The notes under the pieces were generated by a model. That model was not told the DNA's origin and searched no databases. It worked only from the letters and a program-made list of their open reading frames with translations. The translations under genes and the position numbers were made by a program. DNA of 21,169 bases from a virus, in the IMG/VR virus record IMGVR_UViG_3300006641_000225, positions 1 through 21,169 of that record. One strand, given 5' to 3'. Below, one piece after another: positions 7,706-15,389 of this stretch (positions are counted from its first letter, which is position 1; the number at the start of each line of letters is the position of its first letter).

Positions 7706-8160
7706 CAGGCTGCAACCTCCTGGTCGAGAACGTGTACCTCATAATAGACCCTGAGCCCGGCCGTGCCGAAGCCGATTGAGCCGACGAATTCGAGATAGAT
7801 GTTGGTCCGATCCCATGAACGCTTCACGAAGATCGGTTCGTCTGCGTTGGTCAGGAACGCCACCGACCCGGCCCACGGCACATTCGGCGTTGCCGTCGCC
7901 GAGCGCCCCAGCCAGCCGATCGTCATCGGGTGCCACGGCTGGCCATGCGCCCCGATCGTGAACTGCGTTGATCCCGCATAAGTCAGGATCGCGCTGCCCC
8001 GGAACTCCCGCACCGAGCCCAGCACCGGACGCGCCGAGTGGAATACGACCCGAGACGGGTCAACGTCGGGATCGTCGAACACGTCGTTGGCCGACGCGCC
8101 GTTGCCCGGCACGTAGATCGCTGCCTTCCCTGTCGCGTCCGCTCTAAACCGGAATGCCAT
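7705..8160 (-). CDS. Beta-rich tail-associated protein, unknown family (151 aa)
   Basis: The ATG follows GAGG by a few bases and lies six bases after the preceding stop. The 151-residue product looks beta-rich, with many alternating hydrophobic/aromatic strands (SAILTYAGSTQFTIGAHG, IYLEFVGSIGFG, LRVYYEVHVLD) and no membrane helix. It may be a small tail or fibre-attachment domain. The family is not recognised; the role comes only from its place directly downstream of the lambda-J-like protein. Confidence 0.6.
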   Translation of the reverse strand: MAFRFRADATGKAAIYVPGNGASANDVFDDPDVDPSRVVFHSARPVLGSVREFRGSAILTYAGSTQFTIGAHGQPWHPMTIGWLGRSATATPNVPWAGSVAFLTNADEPIFVKRSWDRTNIYLEFVGSIGFGTAGLRVYYEVHVLDQEVAA

Positions 8161-8166
8161 GCTGCC

Positions 8167-9228
8167 TCAGAAGTCGATTTGAAACGACTTGTTGTCGAGA
8201 TCGATGATGAATTTGCTATCCGCCGATCGCAGCAAGCCCGCCGTGACCGTGCCGAGGTTCGCCGTGATCGCCGAAAGCGACGCGGCCGAGATCGCAACCG
8301 CCCGGATCGTGCCGTCGACGATGACGTTGCCGTTGATGCCGACCGTCGAGACCCCGTTCACCGTCCCGATGCCGAACACACTCACGGGGTTGACGGTATT
8401 GGTCGGATGCGCGACCAGGAACCGATCTGCGACCACCGTGAACTGCGTGCCTTCGTTGTTCCCAGAGAGATCGATCAGGCCGGTGACGTGATTGTTGCGG
8501 TTGAGCGAGACCGTGAAGCGGCCCGACAGGCCGTCGACCGACTCGACGAGTTGATTGACGGTGTATTCCTGCCCACCGATCGCCGTCCGCACCGTAAGAA
8601 GCTGCGTTGCGAGCGCTTCCGTCAGTGTCGAGCGGGTCGTGCGCTCCTCATCGATCGCCGACTCCGTCTGTCCGACGCGGGCGAGGATGCTGATCAACTG
8701 TTGCGCGAACGCTTCGTCACCGTCCGCCCGCACCGTGCGCTCTTCAGCGACCGCCGCCTCAGCGTCTCCGATGCGCGCGAGCATCAACTCAAGCTGCGTG
8801 GCGAACGCATAGCCCTCATCCAACCGCGTCTGCTGCTCAACGCGGATCGAAGCGGTATTCCCGAGCCCCAGCAGACCGTCCCGAATGATCGTTTTCGCCG
8901 TGCGCGATGAGGCCGCGATCGCATCGTCCAGGCTTTCCTGCATCGTGTCGAAAAGCGCCTGCAGATCCGTCTGCAGAGACCGGATGAACGCCACCTGCGT
9001 CGTCAGCGTCTCGCCGTCGAGCGAGTCGAGCAGGTCGATCACTTCCTGGAGACGCGCGTTGATCTCATCAATTGCAGCCTGCAGCCGGGCGAGCTCGCTC
9101 GCATTGCTGGTTTCGGTCGCGAGCGCTTCATTGGTCGTGCGTCGAAGCTGGTCGACGAGATCGCGGCCCCAGGCGTAAAGATCCTGCTGAGACTGGCCGC
9201 GCGGCTGGGGAAGGTTAGCGATCGCCAC
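8167..9228 (-). CDS. Coiled-coil tail protein with lambda-J-like C-terminal region (353 aa)
   Basis: The GTG at 9228 is preferred: GGGGGAG precedes it closely and it overlaps the nozzle gene by 14 bases. An ORF start further upstream adds only Arg/Ser-rich sequence. Residues 15-230 are strongly helical and coiled-coil-like, with three imperfect repeats of about 31 residues at 131-224 (EER-x-x-R, then EA-A-QL and ARVG). Residues 263-353 resemble the C-terminal region found in lambda J-type tail proteins (DUF1983-like): FTVVADRFLVAHP, then FGIGTVNG, GINGNVIVDGTI and a final DSKFIIDLDNKSFQI. In J-type proteins this region lies next to the receptor-binding tip. Here it probably forms a fibre stalk linked to the nozzle. 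The DUF assignment is from memory of motifs. Confidence 0.7.
   Translation of the reverse strand: MAIANLPQPRGQSQQDLYAWGRDLVDQLRRTTNEALATETSNASELARLQAAIDEINARLQEVIDLLDSLDGETLTTQVAFIRSLQTDLQALFDTMQESLDDAIAASSRTAKTIIRDGLLGLGNTASIRVEQQTRLDEGYAFATQLELMLARIGDAEAAVAEERTVRADGDEAFAQQLISILARVGQTESAIDEERTTRSTLTEALATQLLTVRTAIGGQEYTVNQLVESVDGLSGRFTVSLNRNNHVTGLIDLSGNNEGTQFTVVADRFLVAHPTNTVNPVSVFGIGTVNGVSTVGINGNVIVDGTIRAVAISAASLSAITANLGTVTAGLLRSADSKFIIDLDNKSFQIDF
8557..8838 (-). repeat. Three imperfect ~31-residue helical repeats
   Basis: Within the coiled-coil tail protein, residues 131-161, 162-193 and 194-224 align by eye. Each unit opens with EQQTR or EERT, has a Glu-Ala/Phe-Ala-x-QL core and ends in ARIG, ARVG or RTAIG. 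They probably lengthen the stalk. Confidence 0.6.
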
Positions 9229-11305
9229 CGGCTCCCCCGTCGTGCTCGATGCCCACCGCTTCCGTCCACGTGACGCCGCCCGCAATGTTGACGGTCCATG
9301 ACACCCAACGGGCTTCAATGCGGGTCAGGCATGCGCCATACGCATTCATGGGCGCGCCCGTCAGGCTCGCCGCCGCCGTCCCGGTCGGGATGTGCTCGGT
9401 GGGATAGGATGCCGCCTCGCATTGCACGGACGACACGAGAATGCCGCTGGTGCTGTCGCCCGAATACGTCGGAGAGTTGGTCGCCTCATCGTACAGCTGC
9501 AGGATCGCATTCGATGTCGTAGACGACGTTGCCGCCGCCGTGATCCAAATCAGATACCAGCTGCTCCCGAGGTGACGGATACCCGATCCGCTCACGCCCG
9601 ACGTTGCATCGATCACGCCCAAGGTGAGATCGAAATTCGCGGTCGGCGCGGAACTGAAGGCTGTTGCCGAAAGCTGCAGCCGCGCCCCGCGTCCAGCGCC
9701 TTTGACGATCGCGCTCAGCGTGTACGTCGTGCCAGAAACGAATGTGGGGGTTTGTCGCGCGAAGTGGGTATTTGTAGCGGTACCGTCGTCGATCAGAGAC
9801 GTGCCGTTCGTGCCCCCGAGATGATCCGCCACGCCTCCGGCCGTCGTCGAACGCACCTCGAACCAATCCGCGCCCGTCAGATCGTCCGCGTAGGTGAGCA
9901 TGTTTGTCCGGGTCGCGCCGACCGTCGCTTGTGCCCGCCCGAGGTTGTGCCGACGATAATTCAGCGTCACCGCCACACCCTTGGCCGTATCGACGAGCGG
10001 GACCGTGCGGCTGAGCCACGTGTTGCGACCAGGTCCGATCTCGGTTTCCGACGTGGCAATCGATGCCGGCCGGTTGTCCCCGGTGTAGAGGCTGAGATAT
10101 CCGCCCGTGTCCACCGCCGCCCATTGCTTGCGGCTTTCGCGCATGAGCGGGCTATCGAGCGACGCGGATATGCTGTCGATATTGGCCGATCCGAACAAGG
10201 CAATCAGGGCCGCGCTATCGTCGAGCGACGTGCCCTCGCGGCCCATTTCCCAGGCCATCATCAGCGCTTCGTCGTCCCAGGACCACCGATTGTCCGCATA
10301 GGACCATATAAGCTGCTCATTCGGGGTTGACGAACCGTTGGCGGGATAGGCGATGATCACGGCCCGCTTTGACAGATCGAGCGAAGCGGAAATCCGGTGC
10401 CGGTAGGAGTAATTCAGCCTGTCCAGAAAAAATTTGTTGACCTTGCCTTCGCCGACGTTCTGGCTCCGGAGCCCGTCGAACAGGAAAAACCCCTCCTCGC
10501 TCACATAGAACGTGTGCGGGCCGAACGGGATGACGCCGTGCGGGCTCATGGCGCCGCGTTGGGTTTCGACCTCATCCTTCTGAAACACCGTCGAGCCGCC
10601 CGTGTAGACAATGCGGCTGATCATGCGTTCCTGAAAGATCGCTCCGGCCTCTCCACCCCTGATCTTGACGAACCCGCCGCCCGCCGCCGGCATCTCGGTT
10701 TCGCCAGACTGCCGCGCTGTGTCCGGCGTCCACCATGTGCAATCGTTAAAGGCGCTCCACCGAAGCGTCCGGCCGAAGCCCACGAGCACATGCGGCCCGA
10801 CGCGGCCGATGGCGTCCACCGTGCGCGGGGCATAGGTCTCCTGTCCCGCGACCTGTCCGGCGTCGGGCACATCGGTGAACGTCGCGTCCTCGCCCCACCG
10901 GAACTTCTGCAGCGGCACGCCACGCGCACCCGCGAGGATATTGTCGCCGAACTGCTCGAAGCTCCACACCCACTCGGCATCGGCCGTCGCATAGCCGGCG
11001 CTCCGGGACAGATCGGCCGGCACCCGGTTGGCCAGGCGATAGATGGCCCGCGCCTCGGCTAGAAACAGATGCTGCTGCGCCGCACCGCCAAGCCCCGTGT
11101 AGCACGAGAACGCCCCAATCACGGTTCCCGACGTGACGCGGGCGTTGTCGTCATAGCGCGCCAGCGCGGGCTTGGCCGTGTACCGGCCGCCCTTGCTGAT
11201 CACGCCCTTCGCCGTCAGAAGCCCCGCGCCCGTCTTCGGCGCGTCCGGCGTCCATTCGCCGAACTCGACCCGTTGCATTCGAGCGAATGGGCGTTCTTCA
11301 GCCAC
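9215..11305 (-). CDS. Tail nozzle/stabilisation protein with inserted lectin-like domain (696 aa)
   Basis: The start is a GTG that overlaps the upstream adaptor stop by eight bases. Residues 1-460 look like the beta-propeller nozzle or DNA-stabilisation proteins of short-tailed phages (P22 gp10/T7 gp12/SU10 nozzle class): repeated strand motifs, many Trp, and segments such as HTFYVSEEGFFLFDG and QLIWSYADNRWSWDD. Residues about 463-645 form a separate module beginning TNMLTYADDLTGADWFEV, with YTLSAIVKGAGRGA, SSWYLIWITA and ending CEAASYPTEHIPTG. This is the signature of a carbohydrate-binding-like domain common in phage spikes. The last 50 residues (ARWVSWTVNIAGGVTWTEAVGIE) return to the sequence expected at the end of the propeller protein. 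The gene directly follows the adaptors, as expected for a protein that closes the tail channel. Confidence 0.75.
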   Translation of the reverse strand: MAEERPFARMQRVEFGEWTPDAPKTGAGLLTAKGVISKGGRYTAKPALARYDDNARVTSGTVIGAFSCYTGLGGAAQQHLFLAEARAIYRLANRVPADLSRSAGYATADAEWVWSFEQFGDNILAGARGVPLQKFRWGEDATFTDVPDAGQVAGQETYAPRTVDAIGRVGPHVLVGFGRTLRWSAFNDCTWWTPDTARQSGETEMPAAGGGFVKIRGGEAGAIFQERMISRIVYTGGSTVFQKDEVETQRGAMSPHGVIPFGPHTFYVSEEGFFLFDGLRSQNVGEGKVNKFFLDRLNYSYRHRISASLDLSKRAVIIAYPANGSSTPNEQLIWSYADNRWSWDDEALMMAWEMGREGTSLDDSAALIALFGSANIDSISASLDSPLMRESRKQWAAVDTGGYLSLYTGDNRPASIATSETEIGPGRNTWLSRTVPLVDTAKGVAVTLNYRRHNLGRAQATVGATRTNMLTYADDLTGADWFEVRSTTAGGVADHLGGTNGTSLIDDGTATNTHFARQTPTFVSGTTYTLSAIVKGAGRGARLQLSATAFSSAPTANFDLTLGVIDATSGVSGSGIRHLGSSWYLIWITAAATSSTTSNAILQLYDEATNSPTYSGDSTSGILVSSVQCEAASYPTEHIPTGTAAASLTGAPMNAYGACLTRIEARWVSWTVNIAGGVTWTEAVGIEHDGGAGGDR

Positions 11306-12017
11306 GCGGGTTCACCATCGCTGCCATGGGCGTGGGCTTGATCGTCGGCGAGCCGTCCTGCCGCGTCTGGACGTTGACCGGTGCCAGCGGCGATTGCCGG
11401 TGATTGTCCATGGCCGCCTTCAGGTCCGCCAAAGCGGCCTGCTCCATGATCTGGGCGCGCTGATACAGGTCTTGATTGCCGAGCACGTCGAGCGCGATGA
11501 TCGCCTTCGCGCGGGATCGGATCAGAACCTCGCCATCCGTCATCCACGCATTCGTGTCGCTGCCCGCCGAGAGGGGAGCCAGCTTCTTGACGCCCGTCAA
11601 ATAGATGTTGAACACGCCGTTTGGGATCGGCCCCAGGCGGATGCTGGCGCCCTCCCGAGCGTAAAACCGCGGCGTGCCGTTTGCGACTGTCGTCGAATAA
11701 AAGTTATCCAGCCACAGATACGACGTACCGGCCAGCCGATTAGCCGCGCCGCTGGTTCGGTTGATCACGCTATCTATCGTGAGTAGATCCTCGCCCGACG
11801 TGATCGAGCCACCCGCCGCCGTTTTCAGGTTCGTGGGCAGCGTGTAGGTCTCTGTCCCGGATACAGTATCGATCCGAAAATGCCCCCGGTTGAACGTGAA
11901 CGGCTGCGACTGATACGTCTTGATTGCAGACTGGATCGCGTCCGTGATTTGGTCCAAGAGATCGTACCACGTGGTCTCGTTGGCGATGCGGTCCCGCATG
12001 GTTGCAAGCGTTGTCAT
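11298..12017 (-). CDS. Head-tail adaptor protein, second tandem copy (239 aa)
   Basis: I chose the ATG at 12017, which overlaps the upstream stop as TGATG; a TTG three bases earlier is less likely. The 239-residue product is a clear paralogue of the preceding gene: 32 of 60 residues are identical in the N-terminal block (TLATMRDRIANE through TYTLPT), and 31 of 54 in the block around RLGPIP through DTNAWM to DVL. It has an extra C-terminal tail of about 35 residues, rich in Pro and polar residues. The family looks like the gp11/SU10-type adaptor that forms a ring under the portal. A position just before the nozzle gene fits. Confidence 0.72.
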   Translation of the reverse strand: MTTLATMRDRIANETTWYDLLDQITDAIQSAIKTYQSQPFTFNRGHFRIDTVSGTETYTLPTNLKTAAGGSITSGEDLLTIDSVINRTSGAANRLAGTSYLWLDNFYSTTVANGTPRFYAREGASIRLGPIPNGVFNIYLTGVKKLAPLSAGSDTNAWMTDGEVLIRSRAKAIIALDVLGNQDLYQRAQIMEQAALADLKAAMDNHRQSPLAPVNVQTRQDGSPTIKPTPMAAMVNPRG

Positions 12018-12664
12018 CAATACCCCCAGGGTCGAATGCGACGCGGCAGAACGTCGGTTGATTTTCTCCGCAGTGCGATGAGCGCATCGCGCTCGGCGAT
12101 CGCCGCTGCACTCATCAACTCCGTGTCACGCAGAACGTCCCGAGCCAGCAGCCGAACGGCTGTTGCCCGCGTCAACGCCTCGCCGGCCACCATCCATGCG
12201 TTCGTGTCGCTGGATGCAGTGAGGGTCGATAGCTTCTTGGTCCCGTGGATGTAAATCGAGTAGACCGCATCCGGGATCGGCCCGAGCCGAAGCTGATCGC
12301 CAACCCGCGCGAACGCGGTCGGCTGCCCCGTCGTGGTCGTCGAGTTGAGGATTTCCAACTCATCGGGATCGACTGCACGCATGGGCGATCCGGTGTTGTT
12401 GTTCCGGACCACGGCGTTGTCGATCTCGATCAGGTCTTCGCCCGTCGCAAGGGCGGCCCCGGCTGGCGTCAGCAGAGCGGTCGGGAGCGTGTAGAACTCC
12501 TGAGCGGCTACCGTATCCAGGCGGAACCGTGCCTCGTTGAAGGCGAAGCGCTCGGCCTCGTGAAACTCGATTGCCGAGCGTATCGCGTCGTCGAAATGTT
12601 CGAGCAGGTCATACCGCCCGATCTCATTGGCGAGACGCGCCCGCAATGTTCCGAGTGTGCTCAC
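12017..12664 (-). CDS. Head-tail adaptor protein, first tandem copy (215 aa)
   Basis: The GTG start at 12664 has GGGAGG about eight bases upstream and no nearby ATG. The 215-residue product starts with a helical segment (TLRARLANEIGRYDLLEHFDDAIRSAI split by a short turn), then a beta-rich centre with FYTLPT, RLGPIPD and KKLSTL, and a helical end. This arrangement matches phage adaptor proteins (T7 gp11/SU10 class), which bind the portal and nucleate the tail. It lies after the capsid and decoration genes and is followed, with TGATG overlap, by a second copy. Family assignment rests on motif pattern and gene order. Confidence 0.72.
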   Translation of the reverse strand: MSTLGTLRARLANEIGRYDLLEHFDDAIRSAIEFHEAERFAFNEARFRLDTVAAQEFYTLPTALLTPAGAALATGEDLIEIDNAVVRNNNTGSPMRAVDPDELEILNSTTTTGQPTAFARVGDQLRLGPIPDAVYSIYIHGTKKLSTLTASSDTNAWMVAGEALTRATAVRLLARDVLRDTELMSAAAIAERDALIALRRKSTDVLPRRIRPWGY

Positions 12665-12679
12665 TGCGGGCGCCTCCCG

Positions 12680-13078
12680 TTAGGCGTAGCGGGTCGGATC
12701 GAGGACATACTCGATCATGACCGAGGCGGCACCCGTCGTCGCAGCCGTGCCCGTCTGCGTGTAAGCGACCAGGATTTCCGTCGCCGACGTGAGCTTGGCT
12801 GCCTTGCCGGTGTAGCGGGTGAGACCGAGCGCGGTCTCATCCACGTCACCAGCCGCCAAATAGGCGTCGTCGTCCGACGCGTGTCCGACCTTGAGCACGT
12901 TGGTCGTCGCCGCGTTAAACACGGTCGTCACGAGCACCGTGACGGCCACAATGATCGCTCCGGCCGGCACGGCTCCCGCCGAGACGCCAGCCGTAATGCC
13001 GGTCGTGTCAAACGAGATGTCCTTTCGGAGCACGTGGGGCACCCAGGAGTGCGGCCCTTCAGTAGCGCTTGCTGCCAT
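12680..13078 (-). CDS. Probable head decoration or minor capsid protein (132 aa)
   Basis: The 132-residue beta-rich protein is Ala/Thr/Val/Gly-rich, with a hydrophobic core at about 38-55 (AGAIIVAVTVLVTTVFNAAT) and a segment GHASDDDAYLAAGDVDETALG. Similar small proteins encoded next to N4-gp56-type coats carry an NAATTNVL-VG---DDD-Y-AAGDV pattern as I recall them, usually annotated as structural or hypothetical. AAGGAG lies ten bases before the ATG. Its place directly after the coat gene fits a decoration or cement protein that sits on the shell, but the exact role is inferred. The hydrophobic stretch is more likely strands than a membrane helix. Confidence 0.6.
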   Translation of the reverse strand: MAASATEGPHSWVPHVLRKDISFDTTGITAGVSAGAVPAGAIIVAVTVLVTTVFNAATTNVLKVGHASDDDAYLAAGDVDETALGLTRYTGKAAKLTSATEILVAYTQTGTAATTGAASVMIEYVLDPTRYA

Positions 13079-13096
13079 TGTCAGATCACTCCTTTA

Positions 13097-14167
13097 TCAG
13101 CTCGCCGCAGCGGCGTAGGTCGAAACGACAACCGTGCCGAAATCGACAGAGTTGTACACGGTCTTCTTCATGCCGAAGATGCAGCCCGCCTCGACGCCGA
13201 GCTTGTTCTTGTAGTCGAACAGCTCTTCGTTCCAGTCGAACTGACCGGGGCCGAACTCCTTGCCGAACCCCATGCCCACGGCCTGCGCGCCGCACAACAC
13301 CGCACGCCGCACGCTGGTCTGCGCCGCGCCCGAGGTCGAGTGAACCCCCTGCGTGACACGTGTGGCCTCGTGCAGAATGACGTTGTTGTACATGCCGAGA
13401 GCACCCGTGAAGAGCGGGTTCTTCGAGGCGTTGCCGCCGCTCATTGCCGCCTTCTGGATGTCCACGTACTGACCGGTCGAGGTATTGGTGCGCAGCGACG
13501 TCACCTGATAGGGATGCAGGAACATCACGTAATGCGGCTCACCGCCGATCATGATCGGACGGATGAGAGGCGTCGCGACCTTCGCCTTCTCCACCGCTTT
13601 GTCGATCAGATCGAGGGTGAAAACCTTCGTGCTGTCAGCCTGCACCGCCTGATCGGTCGAAAGCGCACCCGCCCGCAGAATGCGAGTGGAACTCGGCGCG
13701 ACGATCGCGTTGTTGCCGGCGTACCGGGCGTCGGTCTGCACCGTGTAGCCGCAGATGTGGTTGAAGAACGTCGCATCGATGCGATCGCTCCACCAATCCT
13801 TGAGGCCGCTCATCGCTTCCTCGCGGACGCTCCACGGGATACGCTGCTCGCTCATCTTGCCGGCCGAGCGAACGGCGTGGCGAAGCTGATTGATCACGAT
13901 ATCGTCGGTGTAGGTGCTCAGCTCCTCTTCGTTGCCTTCCAACGTCGAGTCACCAACCACACCATCGCCGGCCAGCTGCATGCGCAGCGTCAGTCGAACG
14001 CGATCGCCGGCGCTCTTCTGGGTATCCGCCTTGATCTGGATCAGGGACGAATTATCGGTGCCCATGAACTTTTGCGCGTAGGTCTGCTTCAGCGCTTCAC
14101 GGGCGAGACGCTTTGACCATAGCTTGACGGTCTCAGCGTCATTCAAACCATATGCGGTGTCTGCCAC
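13097..14167 (-). CDS. Major capsid protein, N4-gp56 family (356 aa)
   Basis: The start is a GTG with AAGGAG nine bases upstream (a second AAGGAG lies further out). The 356-residue product shows the pattern of the N4-gp56 family major capsid protein: VWSKRLAREALKQTY (14-28), IQIKADTQKSAGDRVRLTLR with MQLAGDGVVGDSTLEGNEE (43-83), and INQLRHAVRSAGKMSEQR with the DWWSDRID segment (91-130). It ends in EFGPGQFDWNEELFDYKNKLGVEAG. It is a HK97-fold coat by family. Scaffold just upstream and decoration protein just downstream agree. A 144-base non-coding gap with hairpins precedes it, which could favour separate high expression. Confidence 0.9.
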   Translation of the reverse strand: MADTAYGLNDAETVKLWSKRLAREALKQTYAQKFMGTDNSSLIQIKADTQKSAGDRVRLTLRMQLAGDGVVGDSTLEGNEEELSTYTDDIVINQLRHAVRSAGKMSEQRIPWSVREEAMSGLKDWWSDRIDATFFNHICGYTVQTDARYAGNNAIVAPSSTRILRAGALSTDQAVQADSTKVFTLDLIDKAVEKAKVATPLIRPIMIGGEPHYVMFLHPYQVTSLRTNTSTGQYVDIQKAAMSGGNASKNPLFTGALGMYNNVILHEATRVTQGVHSTSGAAQTSVRRAVLCGAQAVGMGFGKEFGPGQFDWNEELFDYKNKLGVEAGCIFGMKKTVYNSVDFGTVVVSTYAAAAS

Positions 14168-14311
14168 GGCGTGGCACTCCTTTTTGAGGTTGCTCCTTTC
14201 AGGTTTCGCCCTTGCCGACGGGCCGCCGTGGCGCGCATGCGCTGCGCGGTGCGATGCGGGATTACCGGCTCCCGCTGGCCGAAAACGCTTTTACGAACGC
14301 TCAAATCAACG
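14168..14311 (-). promoter_or_regulatory. 144-base leader between scaffold and major capsid genes
   Basis: This is the longest non-coding gap in the operon. In transcription order it holds part of a 12-base-spaced AGCGTT series, a hairpin with a 6-bp stem (GCGGGA/TCCCGC, 14256-14275), a second hairpin with a 6-bp stem and GCGCA loop (CGCGCA/TGCGCG, 14232-14248), and two AAGGAG sites before the GTG start. Neither hairpin is followed by a T-run, so a classical terminator is unlikely. An mRNA-processing or translation-boosting role is possible. Confidence 0.4.
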
Positions 14312-14313
14312 CT
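14284..14313 (-). repeat. Three AGCGTT direct repeats at 12-base spacing
   Basis: Sense-strand AGCGTT occurs at 14308-14313, 14296-14301 and 14284-14289, exactly 12 bases apart. The first copy overlaps the scaffold stop codon. Such regularity could mark a binding site for a repeating protein or RNA-binding ring, or be chance. Confidence 0.4.
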
Positions 14314-15331
14314 AGTTCAGAACGCCGGCCGCGCGCATCTTCTGCAGGATGCTCTCGGCTTTATCGGGATCGGTCGTGTACATATTCGCCAGCTCGCCGA
14401 TCGTCGGCCAAGCGCCGTCAGCCGGCGTGCCGCCCGATCCCGTGCTTAGCGAACTTGCAGCCTGCTGACCAGCCCGAATTGTCTCGATCCGAGACGGCGC
14501 CGCCGGTCTCTGAGCCACCGGCTGTGGTGCCGGCTGGGCAACCGGTGCCGCTGCTCGTGGCGCATATCCCCTCTGGCGCGCGATATTATAGGCCAACTCC
14601 GCCGGGCTCATGCCCGTCTGAGCCGCGTGCACGGCGATATTCATTGCGTCTCTCTCGACAAGAGCCTGTCGGAACTCTGCCGCCGTGCGAAACCCGTTCT
14701 GAATGGCCAGATCTTCCACCTTCGGATGCCCATCCGGGAACATGGCCGCATACTCCTGCTGCCGATGCTCGCGCAGAAACGTCACCGCGTTGGTATAATC
14801 CGGCGTTTGAGCCGCAAACTCCCGTTCCGCCCGCGTGACGTAGTTCATCAGCTCTTCTTGCTGGCGTCGGGCTTCGATCGCCTGCTTCTGCGCTTGTGTC
14901 TCTTTCTCCAAGCGGGCCGCCTGCTCGGCGATCGTCTCCACCTGCTTGCGCACGGGGTCGAGATAGGGATCGGCATCCGGCTGATTGCGCGTCTGTCCCT
15001 CTGCAAGAGTGCGCAGAAACTCACTCATGCGCTTGGCCTCGGCCTCGGCCGCTGCCTGGCGCTCGCGCAGCTGCCGCGCCTCAAGACGCGCCTCACCCAA
15101 CGCCGCCTGCAGATTCTTGTGCCGCTTGTCCAATTCCTCATAGGGGAGCGGCTGCGGCTTCTCTGGTGCCTTCTCGGCGGGCTTCTCGGCTTCCGTCTTG
15201 GCCGCTTCGGCTGGCTTCTCGTTCTGAGCGGGCGCGTCGCTCAACTCCCGCGCCATTTCGGCATACTTCGCCGCATCCGGGTCCGGTGCCGGCTGCGTCG
15301 GGGCCTTCTCGATCACTGCTGCGTCAGACAT
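14312..15331 (-). CDS. Scaffold-like head assembly protein (339 aa)
   Basis: The protein has 339 residues and starts with an Ala/Pro/Glu/Lys-rich disordered region (to about 65). A long charged coiled coil follows (about 68-175), rich in Glu, Arg, Gln and Ala, then a smaller helical domain to about 250, a Pro/Ala-rich linker, and a C-terminal helix pair (about 305-339) that could bind the coat. This organisation, and the position between portal and major capsid genes, is the standard of phage scaffolding proteins, which guide coat assembly and are later lost. There is no visible protease motif. The ATG is preceded by GGGAG about eight bases upstream. The assignment is from architecture and context. 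Confidence 0.78.
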   Translation of the reverse strand: MSDAAVIEKAPTQPAPDPDAAKYAEMARELSDAPAQNEKPAEAAKTEAEKPAEKAPEKPQPLPYEELDKRHKNLQAALGEARLEARQLRERQAAAEAEAKRMSEFLRTLAEGQTRNQPDADPYLDPVRKQVETIAEQAARLEKETQAQKQAIEARRQQEELMNYVTRAEREFAAQTPDYTNAVTFLREHRQQEYAAMFPDGHPKVEDLAIQNGFRTAAEFRQALVERDAMNIAVHAAQTGMSPAELAYNIARQRGYAPRAAAPVAQPAPQPVAQRPAAPSRIETIRAGQQAASSLSTGSGGTPADGAWPTIGELANMYTTDPDKAESILQKMRAAGVLN

Positions 15332-15343
15332 TCACAACTCCCT

Positions 15344-15384
15344 GCGGCTTCCGGGCCGCTCCGATGCCGGGATGCGCTCCCGGC
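15344..15384 (-). promoter_or_regulatory. Two tandem hairpins between portal and scaffold genes
   Basis: The 58-base gap holds a perfect 7-bp stem with a GCGCA loop (GCCGGGA/TCCCGGC, 15366-15384), then a 5-bp stem (GCGGC/GCCGC, 15344-15359). No T-run follows. They could act as a partial attenuator, a processing site or an mRNA-stability element that separates portal expression from scaffold and capsid expression. Confidence 0.4.
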
Positions 15385-15389
15385 CAGCG

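Noticed and set aside
12245-14116. Long plus-strand open frame (623 codons)
   Set aside because: It lies opposite the coat, decoration and adaptor genes and has Arg/His/Val/Asp-rich composition with no recognisable domain; it is an antisense shadow of high third-position GC.
14171-14244. Possible small minus-strand ORF in the scaffold/capsid gap starting at the ATG near 14238
   Set aside because: It has no ribosome site, starts inside a hairpin and runs into the capsid gene out of frame.
15344-15384. Rho-independent terminator between portal and scaffold
   Set aside because: Stems are GC-rich but not followed by a T-run, and termination there would block scaffold and capsid expression.
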